A stretch of DNA of 64,000 nucleotides from WLND01 sp040398845 (lineage in GTDB: Bacteria; Actinomycetota; Actinomycetes; S36-B12): assembly GCA_040398845.1 (NCBI GenBank), contig JBBATH010000002.1, forward strand, positions 124,001 through 188,000, read 5' to 3'. Below the pieces are notes generated by a model that worked only from the letters and a program-made list of their open reading frames with translations, did no database searches and had not been told where the DNA came from. How positions within the stretch are numbered: the first letter of the stretch is position 1; each line of letters opens with the position of its first letter. This document shows positions 7,488-16,300 of the stretch, one piece after another. A program made the translations under genes and the position numbers.

Positions 7488-7963
7488 TGGCCATCCTCTG
7501 CATTCGTCACGGCCTTGTCACCTACAGATGCGCCTTTCTTCTTCTTGCCTTGATCGAGGGTTCCATCGGCCTCCGCTATCGATTTCCAAAGCCGCTCGTA
7601 CCACAACTGCGGGGCAATCTCCTGTACCTCGGCGACGGCGAGCTCCTCGGGGAGATCCACCGTCCCGATGGTCGTGTAGCCGATCTCACCCGGCCGAACG
7701 AAGTGCAGCCGACGACGGGCCTGCGCAGCGATGAACGCCGGATCAGCCCAGCGCAGCTTCTCGATACGCAACTCCTCGACAAGCATTTGCCCGGACGCCA
7801 CCTGGTCCTCAAGTTCAGCGATCTCTTCGCGCTGATCCAACCAAGCGCGTACTGGGACCGCCAAGGTCGCCACCAAGACCGCCGCGACAACAGTGGCCAT
7901 CGCTGCTCGACCGGTATGCGATCCCCCACGCCTCGGCGTGATCAGCAGCGGGGTCTCACTCAC
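7484..7963 (-). CDS. ftsB: FtsB/DivIC septum formation initiator
   Basis: Small bitopic division protein of the FtsB/DivIC family. An N-terminal cytoplasmic tail is followed by one membrane segment (AAMATVVAAVLVATLAVPVRAWL, residues about 20-42) and a coiled coil (DQREEIAELEDQVASGQMLVEELRIEKLRWADPAFI). The RRRLHFVRPGEIGYTTIG block is characteristic of the actinobacterial form. It should bind FtsL and FtsQ in the divisome. The start is GTG 7963, 24 nt after the enolase stop, and the C-terminus is a Lys-rich tail. Confidence 0.88.
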   Translation of the reverse strand: MSETPLLITPRRGGSHTGRAAMATVVAAVLVATLAVPVRAWLDQREEIAELEDQVASGQMLVEELRIEKLRWADPAFIAAQARRRLHFVRPGEIGYTTIGTVDLPEELAVAEVQEIAPQLWYERLWKSIAEADGTLDQGKKKKGASVGDKAVTNAEDGQ

Positions 7964-7986
7964 ACTGGCGATCGTCCCATGAACGG

Positions 7987-9273
7987 TCAGCCGGACGAGC
8001 GACCGAAACGCGGGAACGCCGATGCGCCTGCGTAGCGGGCGGCATCGTCGAGCTCCTCCTCGATGCGCAGCAACTGGTTGTACTTCGCCACGCGCTCGGA
8101 GCGTGCTGGGGCCCCGGTCTTGATCTGACCGCAGTTCGTCGCGACAGCGAGATCGGCGATCGTGGTGTCTTCGGTCTCACCGGAGCGGTGCGACATCATG
8201 GACGCAAAGCCATTCCGGGTTGCGAGGCTCACCGCATCGAGGGTCTCGGTCAGGGAGCCGATCTGGTTCACCTTGACGAGGAGGGCATTCGCGGCGCTCT
8301 CATCGATACCTCGCTGCAGGCGAGTCGGGTTGGTGACGAACAGGTCATCGCCGACGATTTGGACACGGTCGCCGAGGGAACTCGTCAGATGAATCCAGCC
8401 GGCCCAGTCGTCCTCCGACATCGGGTCTTCGATCGACACAAGCGGGAAATCTGCAAGAAGGGACTCGTAGTAGGCGGTCATCCATTCGGAGGAGCGGGCT
8501 GCACCCTCGAAGGAGTAGGAACCGTCGGCGTAGAACTCGGTCGAGGCGACATCGAGCCCGAGCGCAATGTCTGAACCCAGTCGCAACCCTGTCGCACCAA
8601 TCGCCGTCGCGATGAGTTCGAGGGCCCCGCGGTTACTTGCCAGCGCCGGCGCGAAGCCGCCCTCGTCGCCTAGCCCGGTCGAAAGGCCCTGCTTCTTCAG
8701 CACCGACTTGAGTGAGTGGTAGACCTCGGTGCCCTGCTGCAGTGCCTCGGTAAAGGTCGTGGCACCGATCGGCGCAATCATGAACTCTTGGATGTCGACG
8801 CCAGTATCGGCGTGGGCGCCACCGTTGAGGATGTTCATCATCGGAACGGGAAGCAGATGTGCGTTGGGGCCGCCTAGGTAGCGGAAAAGCGGAAGCTCGC
8901 ACGAGAGAGCGGCGGCCTTTGCGACTGCCAGCGAGACACCGAGGATCGCATTGGCGCCAATACTCGCCTTATTCGGCGTTCCGTCGAGGTCGATCATTAC
9001 CTGGTCGATGAGCCGCTGGTCGGTGGCATCCATTCCGATGATCTCGGGGGCAATATCGTCCTCGACCGCCGAGCAGGCCTGGAGCACCCCCTTGCCGCCG
9101 TAGCGGGCCTCGCCGTCGCGACGCTCCGACGCCTCGAATGCGCCCGTCGATGCACCGGAGGGGACGGCGGCGCGGGCGACGGTGTCGTCGTCGAGCAGAA
9201 TCTCGACCTCGACCGTGGGATTGCCACGGGAGTCGAGGATTTCGCGGGCAATGATCGATTCAATGAGGGCCAT
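7987..9273 (-). CDS. eno: Enolase (phosphopyruvate hydratase)
   Basis: Converts 2-phosphoglycerate to phosphoenolpyruvate in glycolysis. The sequence is full length, about 428 aa. It opens IIAREILDSRGNPTVEVE and has VPSGASTGAFEA with the catalytic loop serine. The metal ligands are in ALGLDVASTEFY, VSIEDPMSEDDW and IVGDDLFVTNP, and SHRSGETEDTTIADLAV follows near the C-terminus. ATG 9273 is chosen over the TTG two codons upstream because TAGGCT lies exactly 6 nt before it. It leads the operon with ftsB, DUF501 and ppx. Confidence 0.97.
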   Translation of the reverse strand: MALIESIIAREILDSRGNPTVEVEILLDDDTVARAAVPSGASTGAFEASERRDGEARYGGKGVLQACSAVEDDIAPEIIGMDATDQRLIDQVMIDLDGTPNKASIGANAILGVSLAVAKAAALSCELPLFRYLGGPNAHLLPVPMMNILNGGAHADTGVDIQEFMIAPIGATTFTEALQQGTEVYHSLKSVLKKQGLSTGLGDEGGFAPALASNRGALELIATAIGATGLRLGSDIALGLDVASTEFYADGSYSFEGAARSSEWMTAYYESLLADFPLVSIEDPMSEDDWAGWIHLTSSLGDRVQIVGDDLFVTNPTRLQRGIDESAANALLVKVNQIGSLTETLDAVSLATRNGFASMMSHRSGETEDTTIADLAVATNCGQIKTGAPARSERVAKYNQLLRIEEELDDAARYAGASAFPRFGRSSG

Positions 9274-9279
9274 GGGCAA

Positions 9280-9285
9280 AGCCTA
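9280..9285 (-). promoter_or_regulatory. -10 element of the enolase operon
   Basis: Minus-strand TAGGCT ends 6 nt before ATG 9273. It fixes the enolase start and implies a leaderless transcript. Confidence 0.55.
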
Positions 9286-9664
9286 GGGGTGAGCGTGGCC
9301 GGGGAGGCAACGGCTGAATCGATAGCGCTGGGATCTGTGCTGGTGGACTGGCGGAGCGCTACTGCCCCCCGAGAAGGAGCGCTCCACCAGCCGCTGAAGG
9401 CCGATGGACTCGACCCGCGTCGGCGAGCTGCAGCAAGGCATCCCGCGACAGGAACACACTCCCAGCAGGGTCTGACAATCCCCCATCCCTCATCCCGCAT
9501 CTGGCCCAGAATCTGGGTGTGATGAACGAGGCGGGCTCCAAAACGGGCAGATTCGTTCATCCGGCCCACTCGCAGAGCTACAAATGCGTCGCCGAGGCGG
9601 TCTGAATACGGATGCCACCATCGTGCCTCGTATAAAGAAAGCCACCCTCATAGGGGAAGAGAAA
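9286..9664. other. Intergenic region without a convincing gene; carries a palindromic repeat
   Basis: About 380 bp between the enolase promoter and the stop of the DUF1761 gene. Open frames exist on both strands but none resembles a known protein or has a good start. The region contains one copy of the palindromic repeat family also found near 17.2-17.4 kb (9498-9570). Confidence 0.6.
9498..9570. repeat. Palindromic repeat element, copy 1
   Basis: The sequence CATCTGGCCCAGAATCTGGG followed by TGTGATGAACGA (9498-9529) is closely matched by the left arm of the element at 17233-17259. A degenerate inverse arm with TTCGTTCATC and GGCCCA lies at 9552-9567. The core GGCCCAGA-A-TCTGGG is itself a palindrome. 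Confidence 0.65.
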
Positions 9665-10093
9665 CTATTGCCAGGCTCCAAGGATTCCGCCCATGACGAC
9701 AAGCGCCGCGATATCGCCACCGACTTCGATTGCCCACACGACGAAACCCTGACCACCCATGAGCCGGTGGCCCAGCGACGTGGTGGCCGAGAACCCGACT
9801 CCGACGATAAGTCCCATCACGGCACCGAGCATGAGGCCAACCTCGGTGCCGCTGTCGCGAAGCACGCCGATGATGAGGGCAAGGACGACTGCCTGAACGA
9901 ACGCGGCAACACCGATGAGACCGAATGTCACGGCCATCGAACCGGAGCCCCCCGGCTTGTCCTCCGGCGAACGGCCGATTGCCTTCCACCAGATCGGGTA
10001 GAACGTCCTTGGCCCGAACCATATTGAGCCCACGACGAATGCTGCGATCGTGCTCACCACAACGGCGAGCCAGTTGACAGTAGTGAAATCCAT
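9665..10093 (-). CDS. DUF1761 family membrane protein
   Basis: A 142-aa protein with four hydrophobic segments (WLAVVVSTIAAFVVGSIWFG, SMAVTFGLIGVAAFVQAVVLALII, LMLGAVMGLIVGVGFSATTS, FVVWAIEVGGDIAALVVMGG). It carries the conserved WFGPRTFYPIWWKAIGR cytoplasmic loop typical of DUF1761. ATG 10093 is chosen because TACTGT lies 7 nt upstream. No function is known for the family. The gene appears to stand alone. Confidence 0.8.
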   Translation of the reverse strand: MDFTTVNWLAVVVSTIAAFVVGSIWFGPRTFYPIWWKAIGRSPEDKPGGSGSMAVTFGLIGVAAFVQAVVLALIIGVLRDSGTEVGLMLGAVMGLIVGVGFSATTSLGHRLMGGQGFVVWAIEVGGDIAALVVMGGILGAWQ

Positions 10094-10100
10094 GGCGCGC

Positions 10101-10106
10101 ACAGTA
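10101..10106 (-). promoter_or_regulatory. -10 element of the DUF1761 gene
   Basis: Minus-strand TACTGT ends 7 nt before ATG 10093; leaderless arrangement. Confidence 0.45.
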
Positions 10107-10131
10107 GCAGCCGGGCCCTGGAATGGGCCGA

Positions 10132-10833
10132 CTATTTAGCCTGCGGGGAACTCCGGCCGAACAGTTGCGCCGGCCTTCCCCGTCGTCCCTCAGCGGCAGC
10201 CGGCAGCGACTCAAGTTCGTCGATCATGACCCGGCGAAAGGTGTCCTTTTGGAGCTCGCGGCCAGCCACCGCCTCGTGCACGACGCGCAGGTCGGCGATG
10301 GTGAAGGAATCCGGCAGCAGCCTGCGTGGGTCCGGGAGCGCTCGATACTCCTGTCGTAGTCGCTCGGTCGCGAGATCGATGATTGCGAGGTGGTCGTATG
10401 GCAAGCGCAGTCGCGACGGGAGTACCCCGATGCGCGTGTGAGCCGGTTTTCGCAGCCGTTCCAGGTCAGCGAACGCGAGCACATCGAGGTGGGCGACCGA
10501 AAGCACCCAGCCGCGATCATCTCGCGCCGGGTCGTCGAAGACATGGAGTTGCTGCGGCTCCCGACCCGTCACCCCTGCCTTTACTTCAAGGGATCGGCGC
10601 ACGGCTTCGGCGAGGGTCTCCCCCTCATGGAGGAAGGTGCCCGGCAGCGCCCAATCCGCGAGCGCGCCAACCGATTGTGGGGGTCGCCGAACGAGCAAGA
10701 TGCCCAGTCGCGCAGCGTTGCCAACGGCAGGGGGGATCACGGTCATGAGGGCCGTATCTACCGCAACTGACGGCCGCGGATAGTGAGCCAACGCTCGACC
10801 GTCGCCGTCACGAAAAGCCTCGTCCCGAACCAC
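10132..10833 (-). CDS. nrtR: NrtR-type regulator (Nudix-like domain plus winged helix)
   Basis: The N-terminal domain is a Nudix fold (LGILLVRRPPQSVGALADWALPGTFLHEGETLAEAVRR), but its box reads RSLEVKAGV where a catalytic enzyme has REUXEEXGU. The metal-binding glutamates are therefore lost and hydrolysis is unlikely. The C-terminal domain (YRALPDPRRLLPDSFTIADLRVVHEAVAGREL, then FRRVMIDELESLPA) matches the winged helix of NrtR, which represses NAD genes and senses ADP-ribose. It is divergent from an ARPP-1/ADP-ribosylglycohydrolase operon, consistent with an ADP-ribose-responsive repressor. Length is 233 aa; GTG 10833 is the longest start and a shorter N-terminus is possible. Confidence 0.8.
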   Translation of the reverse strand: MVRDEAFRDGDGRALAHYPRPSVAVDTALMTVIPPAVGNAARLGILLVRRPPQSVGALADWALPGTFLHEGETLAEAVRRSLEVKAGVTGREPQQLHVFDDPARDDRGWVLSVAHLDVLAFADLERLRKPAHTRIGVLPSRLRLPYDHLAIIDLATERLRQEYRALPDPRRLLPDSFTIADLRVVHEAVAGRELQKDTFRRVMIDELESLPAAAEGRRGRPAQLFGRSSPQAK

Positions 10834-10853
10834 CAGTCCATTGTGTCGGACAG

Positions 10854-10882
10854 TTGCGCTACTGTCTTCCTTATTAGCGCAA
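10854..10882. promoter_or_regulatory. Candidate NrtR operator
   Basis: A perfect inverted repeat TTGCGCTA (10854-10861) / TAGCGCAA (10875-10882) lies in the 104-bp gap between the divergent nrtR and ARPP-1 genes. A further half-site TTGCGCTT is at 10903-10910. The AT-rich stretch AATTTTAATCTAATTAG between the sites probably holds a promoter. Assignment to NrtR is inferred from position only. Confidence 0.5.
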
Positions 10883-10937
10883 TTTTAATCTAATTAGTCA
10901 GGTTGCGCTTTCCGGGTCCGAGGAGAGCAAGGAGCAC

Positions 10938-11834
10938 ATGATGACGAGGACGAGACAGATCCCCCAACTGCATGTCGGACGCGGCACACAGGCCGGACCG
11001 CTCACCGTGTTTCCCGTCTGGTCGAGTGAACCGGAGCTGACCAGCCTGTCAATGGGCGTCAGCGCCCAGATCGAGGCAGGTGAACGCGAAGGCAGCCCCG
11101 TGGTCGGCGAGCTCATCGTCAAGAACACCGGATCCACCACCGCGCTGCTCGTCGAGGGTGAACTGCTCGAAGGCGGCTGGCAGCACCGGGCACTGCAGCA
11201 CGACCTCATCCTCAAACCGGGCAGCACCATGGTTGCCCCAGTCGTCTGCGTTGAGGCAGGCAGGTGGAGCGGTGACGGCAGGGTCCTTACCCGCAATGCG
11301 CGACGCGCATCAGGCAACGTCCGCGCAGCCATGCGCTTACACGACGACCACGTCCGTCAAGGTCGCGTGTGGAGCGAGGTGTCGGCCTACGATCATTCGA
11401 TGGGGGCTTCGCGGACCTCGTCCTACGTCGATCATCTCGACCGACTCCACTCATCGAATGACCGTCCAAAGACCCCGGTCCTTGATGGCCAGCGCGGGGT
11501 CATCGTCGGCCTTGCCGGCCAGCCGGTGCTCCTCGAGGTTTTCCCCTCGCAAGCATGCCTCGCCGCAGGACTCCCAGACCTCCTCGCCGCACTCATGTTC
11601 GATGCACTCGCAAGCGGCGGCCCGTCCGAGTTGACCCCAGGTCGGCGGGCAAGACGCCTCGTCGAGCGTCTCGACGGCCGGCACGCGCACCGCTCACCCG
11701 CGGTCGATGCCGGATCCGGCGAAGCCTTCGTCCTCGACACTCAATACGCAGCCCTCCGAGGAGTTGCCCTTGATGATTCTTGGGCCCACCTCACTGCGTT
11801 CAATCGCCGCCACCGACTCGTGGAGGTCTCATGA
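10938..11834 (+). CDS. ARPP-1 family protein (ADP-ribosylglycohydrolase-associated)
   Basis: A 298-aa cytoplasmic protein matching the ARPP-1 family, defined by its association with ADP-ribosylglycohydrolase and rhodanese/phosphatase domains. Recognisable blocks are GPLTVFPVW, ELIVKNTGSTTALLVEGELLEGGWQHRALQHDLIL, VAPVVCVEAGRW and DDHVRQGRVWSEV, followed by FPSQACLAAGLPDLLAALMFDALA. A strong ribosome site (AAGGAG) precedes ATG 10938, and its stop overlaps the next start as ATGA. The family is predicted, not proven, to work in NAD or ADP-ribose metabolism; the neighbouring NrtR strengthens this. Confidence 0.75.
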   Translation: MMTRTRQIPQLHVGRGTQAGPLTVFPVWSSEPELTSLSMGVSAQIEAGEREGSPVVGELIVKNTGSTTALLVEGELLEGGWQHRALQHDLILKPGSTMVAPVVCVEAGRWSGDGRVLTRNARRASGNVRAAMRLHDDHVRQGRVWSEVSAYDHSMGASRTSSYVDHLDRLHSSNDRPKTPVLDGQRGVIVGLAGQPVLLEVFPSQACLAAGLPDLLAALMFDALASGGPSELTPGRRARRLVERLDGRHAHRSPAVDAGSGEAFVLDTQYAALRGVALDDSWAHLTAFNRRHRLVEVS

Positions 11835-13345
11835 CCATCGCCAAGCCCAGCGCACCATCGCTCTCCACGGTTCAAGCCGACCGCGCCGCCGGCGTACTCC
11901 TCGGCCTCGCATGCGGTGACGCACTCGGGGCCGGCTACGAGTTCCAGCCGGCGCGAATCCATGGCGAGCCTGTCGACATGGTCGGCGGCGGCGGATTCGG
12001 CTGGGCACCCGGAGAATGGACTGACGATACGTCGATGGCGGTCGCGATCGCGGAAACGTCATCCACGGGCGTCGACCTCAGATCATCCACGGCCCTCGAC
12101 GCCATCACGGTGCGCTTCGTCAACTGGGCCAAGGATGCACCAGATGTCGGCATCCAGACAGGGTCCGTCCTCCGCTCGATCGCAGCCGATCCAACGAGCG
12201 CTGCCGCCGCAACCAGCGCCCGCGAGCACTTCGCCAGGACAGGCCGCACTGGCAACGGATCCCTTATGAGAACAGCGCCTGTCGCCCTTGCGTACCTGCA
12301 TGACCCCGAGGCACGGGGGCAGGCTGCCCGCTCCATCAGCGGGCTCACCCACGGTGATGATGATGCTGGCGACGCGTGCGCCCTGTGGTGCGATGCCATC
12401 GCCCATGCAGTGATTCACGGCAATCTCGAGGGCCTAAGGCTCGCACTCGCGGCCCTACCGGCAGACCGGGCTCGAGTCTGGTCCGAACGACTGGACCACG
12501 CCGAGTCGGTTGCACCGCACGAGATCCCACACAACGGCTGGGTTGTCGCGGCACTCCAGGCTGCCTGGTCGGCCATCACCAGGACACCGGTCCCCACCGA
12601 TGATCCGGCCAACGGCCGCTTCCCCGCCCAGCACCTCACCCTGGCCCTCGATACCGCCGTACGCGCCGGCGACGATACCGACACCGTTGCCGCCATCGCC
12701 GGCGGACTCCTCGGGGCACGGTGGGGAGCATCAGCGATTCCCACGCAATGGCAACGGATTCTGCACGGCTGGCCGGGAGTTCGAGCCCGTGACCTCATCC
12801 GCCTCGGGCTGCTCACCGCCCGCGCTGGCACGCCCGACGCTTCCGGCTGGCCCCTCGAAGCAATTCACGATTACTCGGGCTACCCCGGGGCCGATGCCCT
12901 CGCGACTCACCCACACGACTCCGGCGTCCTGCTCTCCGGCGTCCGGCATCTCAGGCATCTGCCGGAGGGGGTCGATGCCGTCGTATCCCTCTGCCGGCTC
13001 GGAGCGGACGAGGTACCACCGTCCGGGGTAACGGCCGGTGATCACCTCGAGGTCTGGCTCGTCGACAGCGACGACCCTGCCGTCAACCCGAACCTCTGCT
13101 GCGTTCTCACTCAGGCAGCCGATGCAGTCGCCGCGCTGCGCGCCGAGGGTCGAACGGTGCTTCTGCACTGCGTTCAGGCGCAGAGCCGGACACCTGCTGT
13201 CGCCGCCCGGTACTCCGCCCGGCACCGCGGAATCGCGATCAGTCAGGCGTTCGCAGACGTGCAGTCGGCACTCCCCCACGCCCATCCGAACGCCACTTTC
13301 CGAGCCGCCCTCGAAAGCCTGTCACCCGGACTTCCCGCCGGCTAG
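11831..13345 (+). CDS. ADP-ribosylglycohydrolase fused to a Cys-X5-Arg phosphatase domain
   Basis: 504 aa. Residues 1 to about 350 are an ADP-ribosylglycohydrolase (DraG-like) domain: AAGVLLGLACGDALGAGYEF, the metal site EWTDDTSMAVAIAE and the second metal site GDDTDTVAAIAGGLLGARWG. Residues from about 365 to 504 form a dual-specificity-phosphatase-like domain with HCVQAQSR (Cys447 to Arg453). The product likely removes ADP-ribose from a target or frees ADP-ribose and acts on its phosphorylated form. ATG 11831 overlaps the ARPP-1 stop. The TAG stop shares a CTAG palindrome with the stop of the convergent helicase. Confidence 0.88.
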   Translation: MTIAKPSAPSLSTVQADRAAGVLLGLACGDALGAGYEFQPARIHGEPVDMVGGGGFGWAPGEWTDDTSMAVAIAETSSTGVDLRSSTALDAITVRFVNWAKDAPDVGIQTGSVLRSIAADPTSAAAATSAREHFARTGRTGNGSLMRTAPVALAYLHDPEARGQAARSISGLTHGDDDAGDACALWCDAIAHAVIHGNLEGLRLALAALPADRARVWSERLDHAESVAPHEIPHNGWVVAALQAAWSAITRTPVPTDDPANGRFPAQHLTLALDTAVRAGDDTDTVAAIAGGLLGARWGASAIPTQWQRILHGWPGVRARDLIRLGLLTARAGTPDASGWPLEAIHDYSGYPGADALATHPHDSGVLLSGVRHLRHLPEGVDAVVSLCRLGADEVPPSGVTAGDHLEVWLVDSDDPAVNPNLCCVLTQAADAVAALRAEGRTVLLHCVQAQSRTPAVAARYSARHRGIAISQAFADVQSALPHAHPNATFRAALESLSPGLPAG

Positions 13346-16300
13346 CCCGCCAGCAATTGCGAGGCCAGGGTGAAGTCGGCCGGCAACGGTTCGTCCAGTC
13401 GCCATACGAACGACACTGGACGCTCACCCTGGTGCGACACGTACTGCGCTGAGCCCAGGAAAAGATAGGGCCTGGTGCCAAACTCCCAGTCCGGGCTCTC
13501 CCGCGCAAACAGGAGTATGCGGTGCCCCTCCGCAGCATGCCGGATGTATCGCTGGATTTTCGCCGACCTCTCGCGGTCGGCATGCTGCGACTGCCAATGG
13601 ATGAGGCGGTCCGAAATGGCATAGTCGCGGTACATGGTGTGAGGTGAATACCGGCCCTCAACCTTCTGCCAGGTCATGTTGAACACGTCAGCATCAAACG
13701 CTCTGGCATGCACGACCCCCTCACGATTGTCGTACGGCGACTTGACCATGCTTCCCTCACCCACCGCGGTGAGCATCTCCGCGCGGCTGTAACGGGCGTG
13801 GATGCTCAGGGGTAGGTCTGGAACCCTCGGACCGATCGGTGTCGTGACATGGGAAAAGCGGTCAGCCACCACCTCCCACGCCTGGAGGAGTTCCTCCCGG
13901 AAGGCCCCGCAGACATGGGCCGCCAACAGACCATCAACAACGGATCCGTGCCCAATCTTCGGCCAGATTGCGTGGTAAAGCATGAGTGCGAGGCGCTGCT
14001 CCGTGGCACTGAGATCGGGAATCGACCGCACGTAGTCGGCCTCGCCGATGAACCGGCGGTACGCATCGAGCCGTGGCTGATCGTCGATATGGAGCATCGA
14101 TGCAACCCGCTTCAGCAACCTCGACTCGCCGTCGGTCGACGGCGCCGTCGTGATCCCAGCCATGCGGACGAGATCGGTCCAGTTGCGTCCGGTCGATCCG
14201 TAGATGTCTGCGAGGTCTAAGCCCGACTCTGCCAGATAGTTTGTGAGCCGATACTCGATCGCACTACTCCGACCAGCATGCTCGCGAATATCCGCTGCGA
14301 TGGCGGCCTTCGAGGATGGGAGTGCGGACTTGATGTTCTCGAGGACAAGCCGCGAAGCAACCTCATCCATCCGGATAAACGCGCCCGACGGCAGATAGGG
14401 GAAGCCCTGGGCAATCGCCTGTTCGAGTCGACGGCGGCCGATACCGGTGAGCGCACGAAACCGGATGTCGTAGCGAAACTCCTTGCGCTGCATCCCAACG
14501 AGGTCGAGCACCGTGAGGAACGACTTGGCGGAGGTCTTACGCAAGCCTCGCCCAAGCTGCTGCAGAAAAACGGTGCCCGACTCGGTCGGGCGGAGCATGA
14601 CGACCGTATCGACCTCGGGGATGTCGACGCCTTCGTTGAAGATATCGACCGAGACGATGGCCGAGATGGCCCCCGCCCGCAGGTCTCGGATCGCTTGGGC
14701 ACGAACCGGCTTCGGCGTTTGCGCGTCAAGGGCAATCGACGCAATGCCCGCCTCGTTGAGCCGCAGGGCGACGAAGCGCGCGTGACGCACCCCGCCCGCG
14801 AAGACGAGCGCCTTCATCGTCAGGGGGTCCGTCACCACGTGGGCGATCTCGCGCAAGACCCAATTCATGATGACGTCATTGCCGGTGAGGACCTCATCGA
14901 GATCATCAGCGTTGTAACGTCCAGCGTTCCAACGGGCCCGGCTAAAGTCGAGTTCTTCGCTCCCGACTGCGAAATAGTGGAAGGGCACAAGGAGGTTGCG
15001 CTCTAGTGCGTCCCAGAGCCTCAGCTCCGAGGCAATGCGGCCGTCGAACCATTGCGTGACGTCGATGCCGTCGGGCCGCTCAGGGGTCGCGGTGAGACCG
15101 AGCATGATCTTGGGCCGCAGGTAGTCGAGGAGTCGTTGGTACGAAACGGCTCCGGCATGATGGAATTCGTCGACGATGACGATGTCGTAGTAGTCAGCAG
15201 CCACCCCGACCAGACGACTCGATGCCGAGAGGGACTGGATCGACGCGAACACCTGATCGCCCGCAACCGGTTCATGCCCGTCGACGAGCAGCTCGCCGAA
15301 CGAGGCATCCTTGAGTACCTGCCGGAAGACCCCAAGCGATTGGGTGAGGATTTCCTTGCGGTGCGCGACGAACAACAACCGCGGGTAACGACCCGGAGTG
15401 CTCGCCCACCTGCGTTCCTCCGCCAATCGCCGATAGTCGAATGCAGCAACGAGGGTCTTGCCCGTGCCAGTTGCAGCGACGACGAGATTGCGGTGTCGTT
15501 GGTAGACCTCGCGTTCGCGCCGCAGATCGTCGAGCATCTCCTGCTGAAACGGATACGGGTTCAGGTCGAAGAGTAAAAGCTCCTCGGCCGCCCGGCCGGA
15601 GTCCATGGCGTTGACCTGCAAGGCCATGCGCAGCCGCTCGACATCGCCCGGTTTGGCAACCGGGTCGTACGGCTCGAACCCATGAGCCGGGTCCTGCCAG
15701 TAGGCGTCGAAAGTTGAGCGAAACTTGCTGATGAGGTGCGGCGTTTCTCGACTCGAAAGCCGCACGTTCCACTCCATGCCCTCGCTCATCGCCTGAAGAG
15801 ACATGTTTGATGAGCCGATGTAGCCGGTATGAAAGCCCGTACCGCGATGGAACAGCCAAGCCTTGGCGTGCAAGCGAGTACCACGGCCGTCGTAGCTGAT
15901 GCGAACTTCGGCACCTGCCTTCACGAGTGCCGTGATCGCCCGCTGATCGCTCGCCGCGAGGTAGGTCGTGGTGAGTACTTGCACGTGCGCTCCACGCCGG
16001 ATTGCCCGTTCGATATCGGGCAGGATGAGGACGAGGCCGCTCCACTTGATGAAACTCACGATGATTCGAATGGTGTCGGCCGAGTCGATCTCACTCGCGA
16101 GCGAGCGAATGAGGTTCGGCTCGCCGCGGCCGTTGATGAGCAGGTCTGATTGACCAAGCGGCACCTCGGGTCGCCGAATCGTCCGCGACGCAAGGCCACT
16201 CGCTCCCCTGGACTGGACGAGTTGGAGGATCGGCTCACCGCGCCCTGTCACGTGATCATCGGTGGTCTCTGGCCGATCGCGGTGCGCAAGTCGAGCGTCG

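Noticed and set aside
10132..10833. Active Nudix hydrolase
   Set aside because: The Nudix box lacks the required Glu residues and a C-terminal winged helix is present, so a regulator is the better call.
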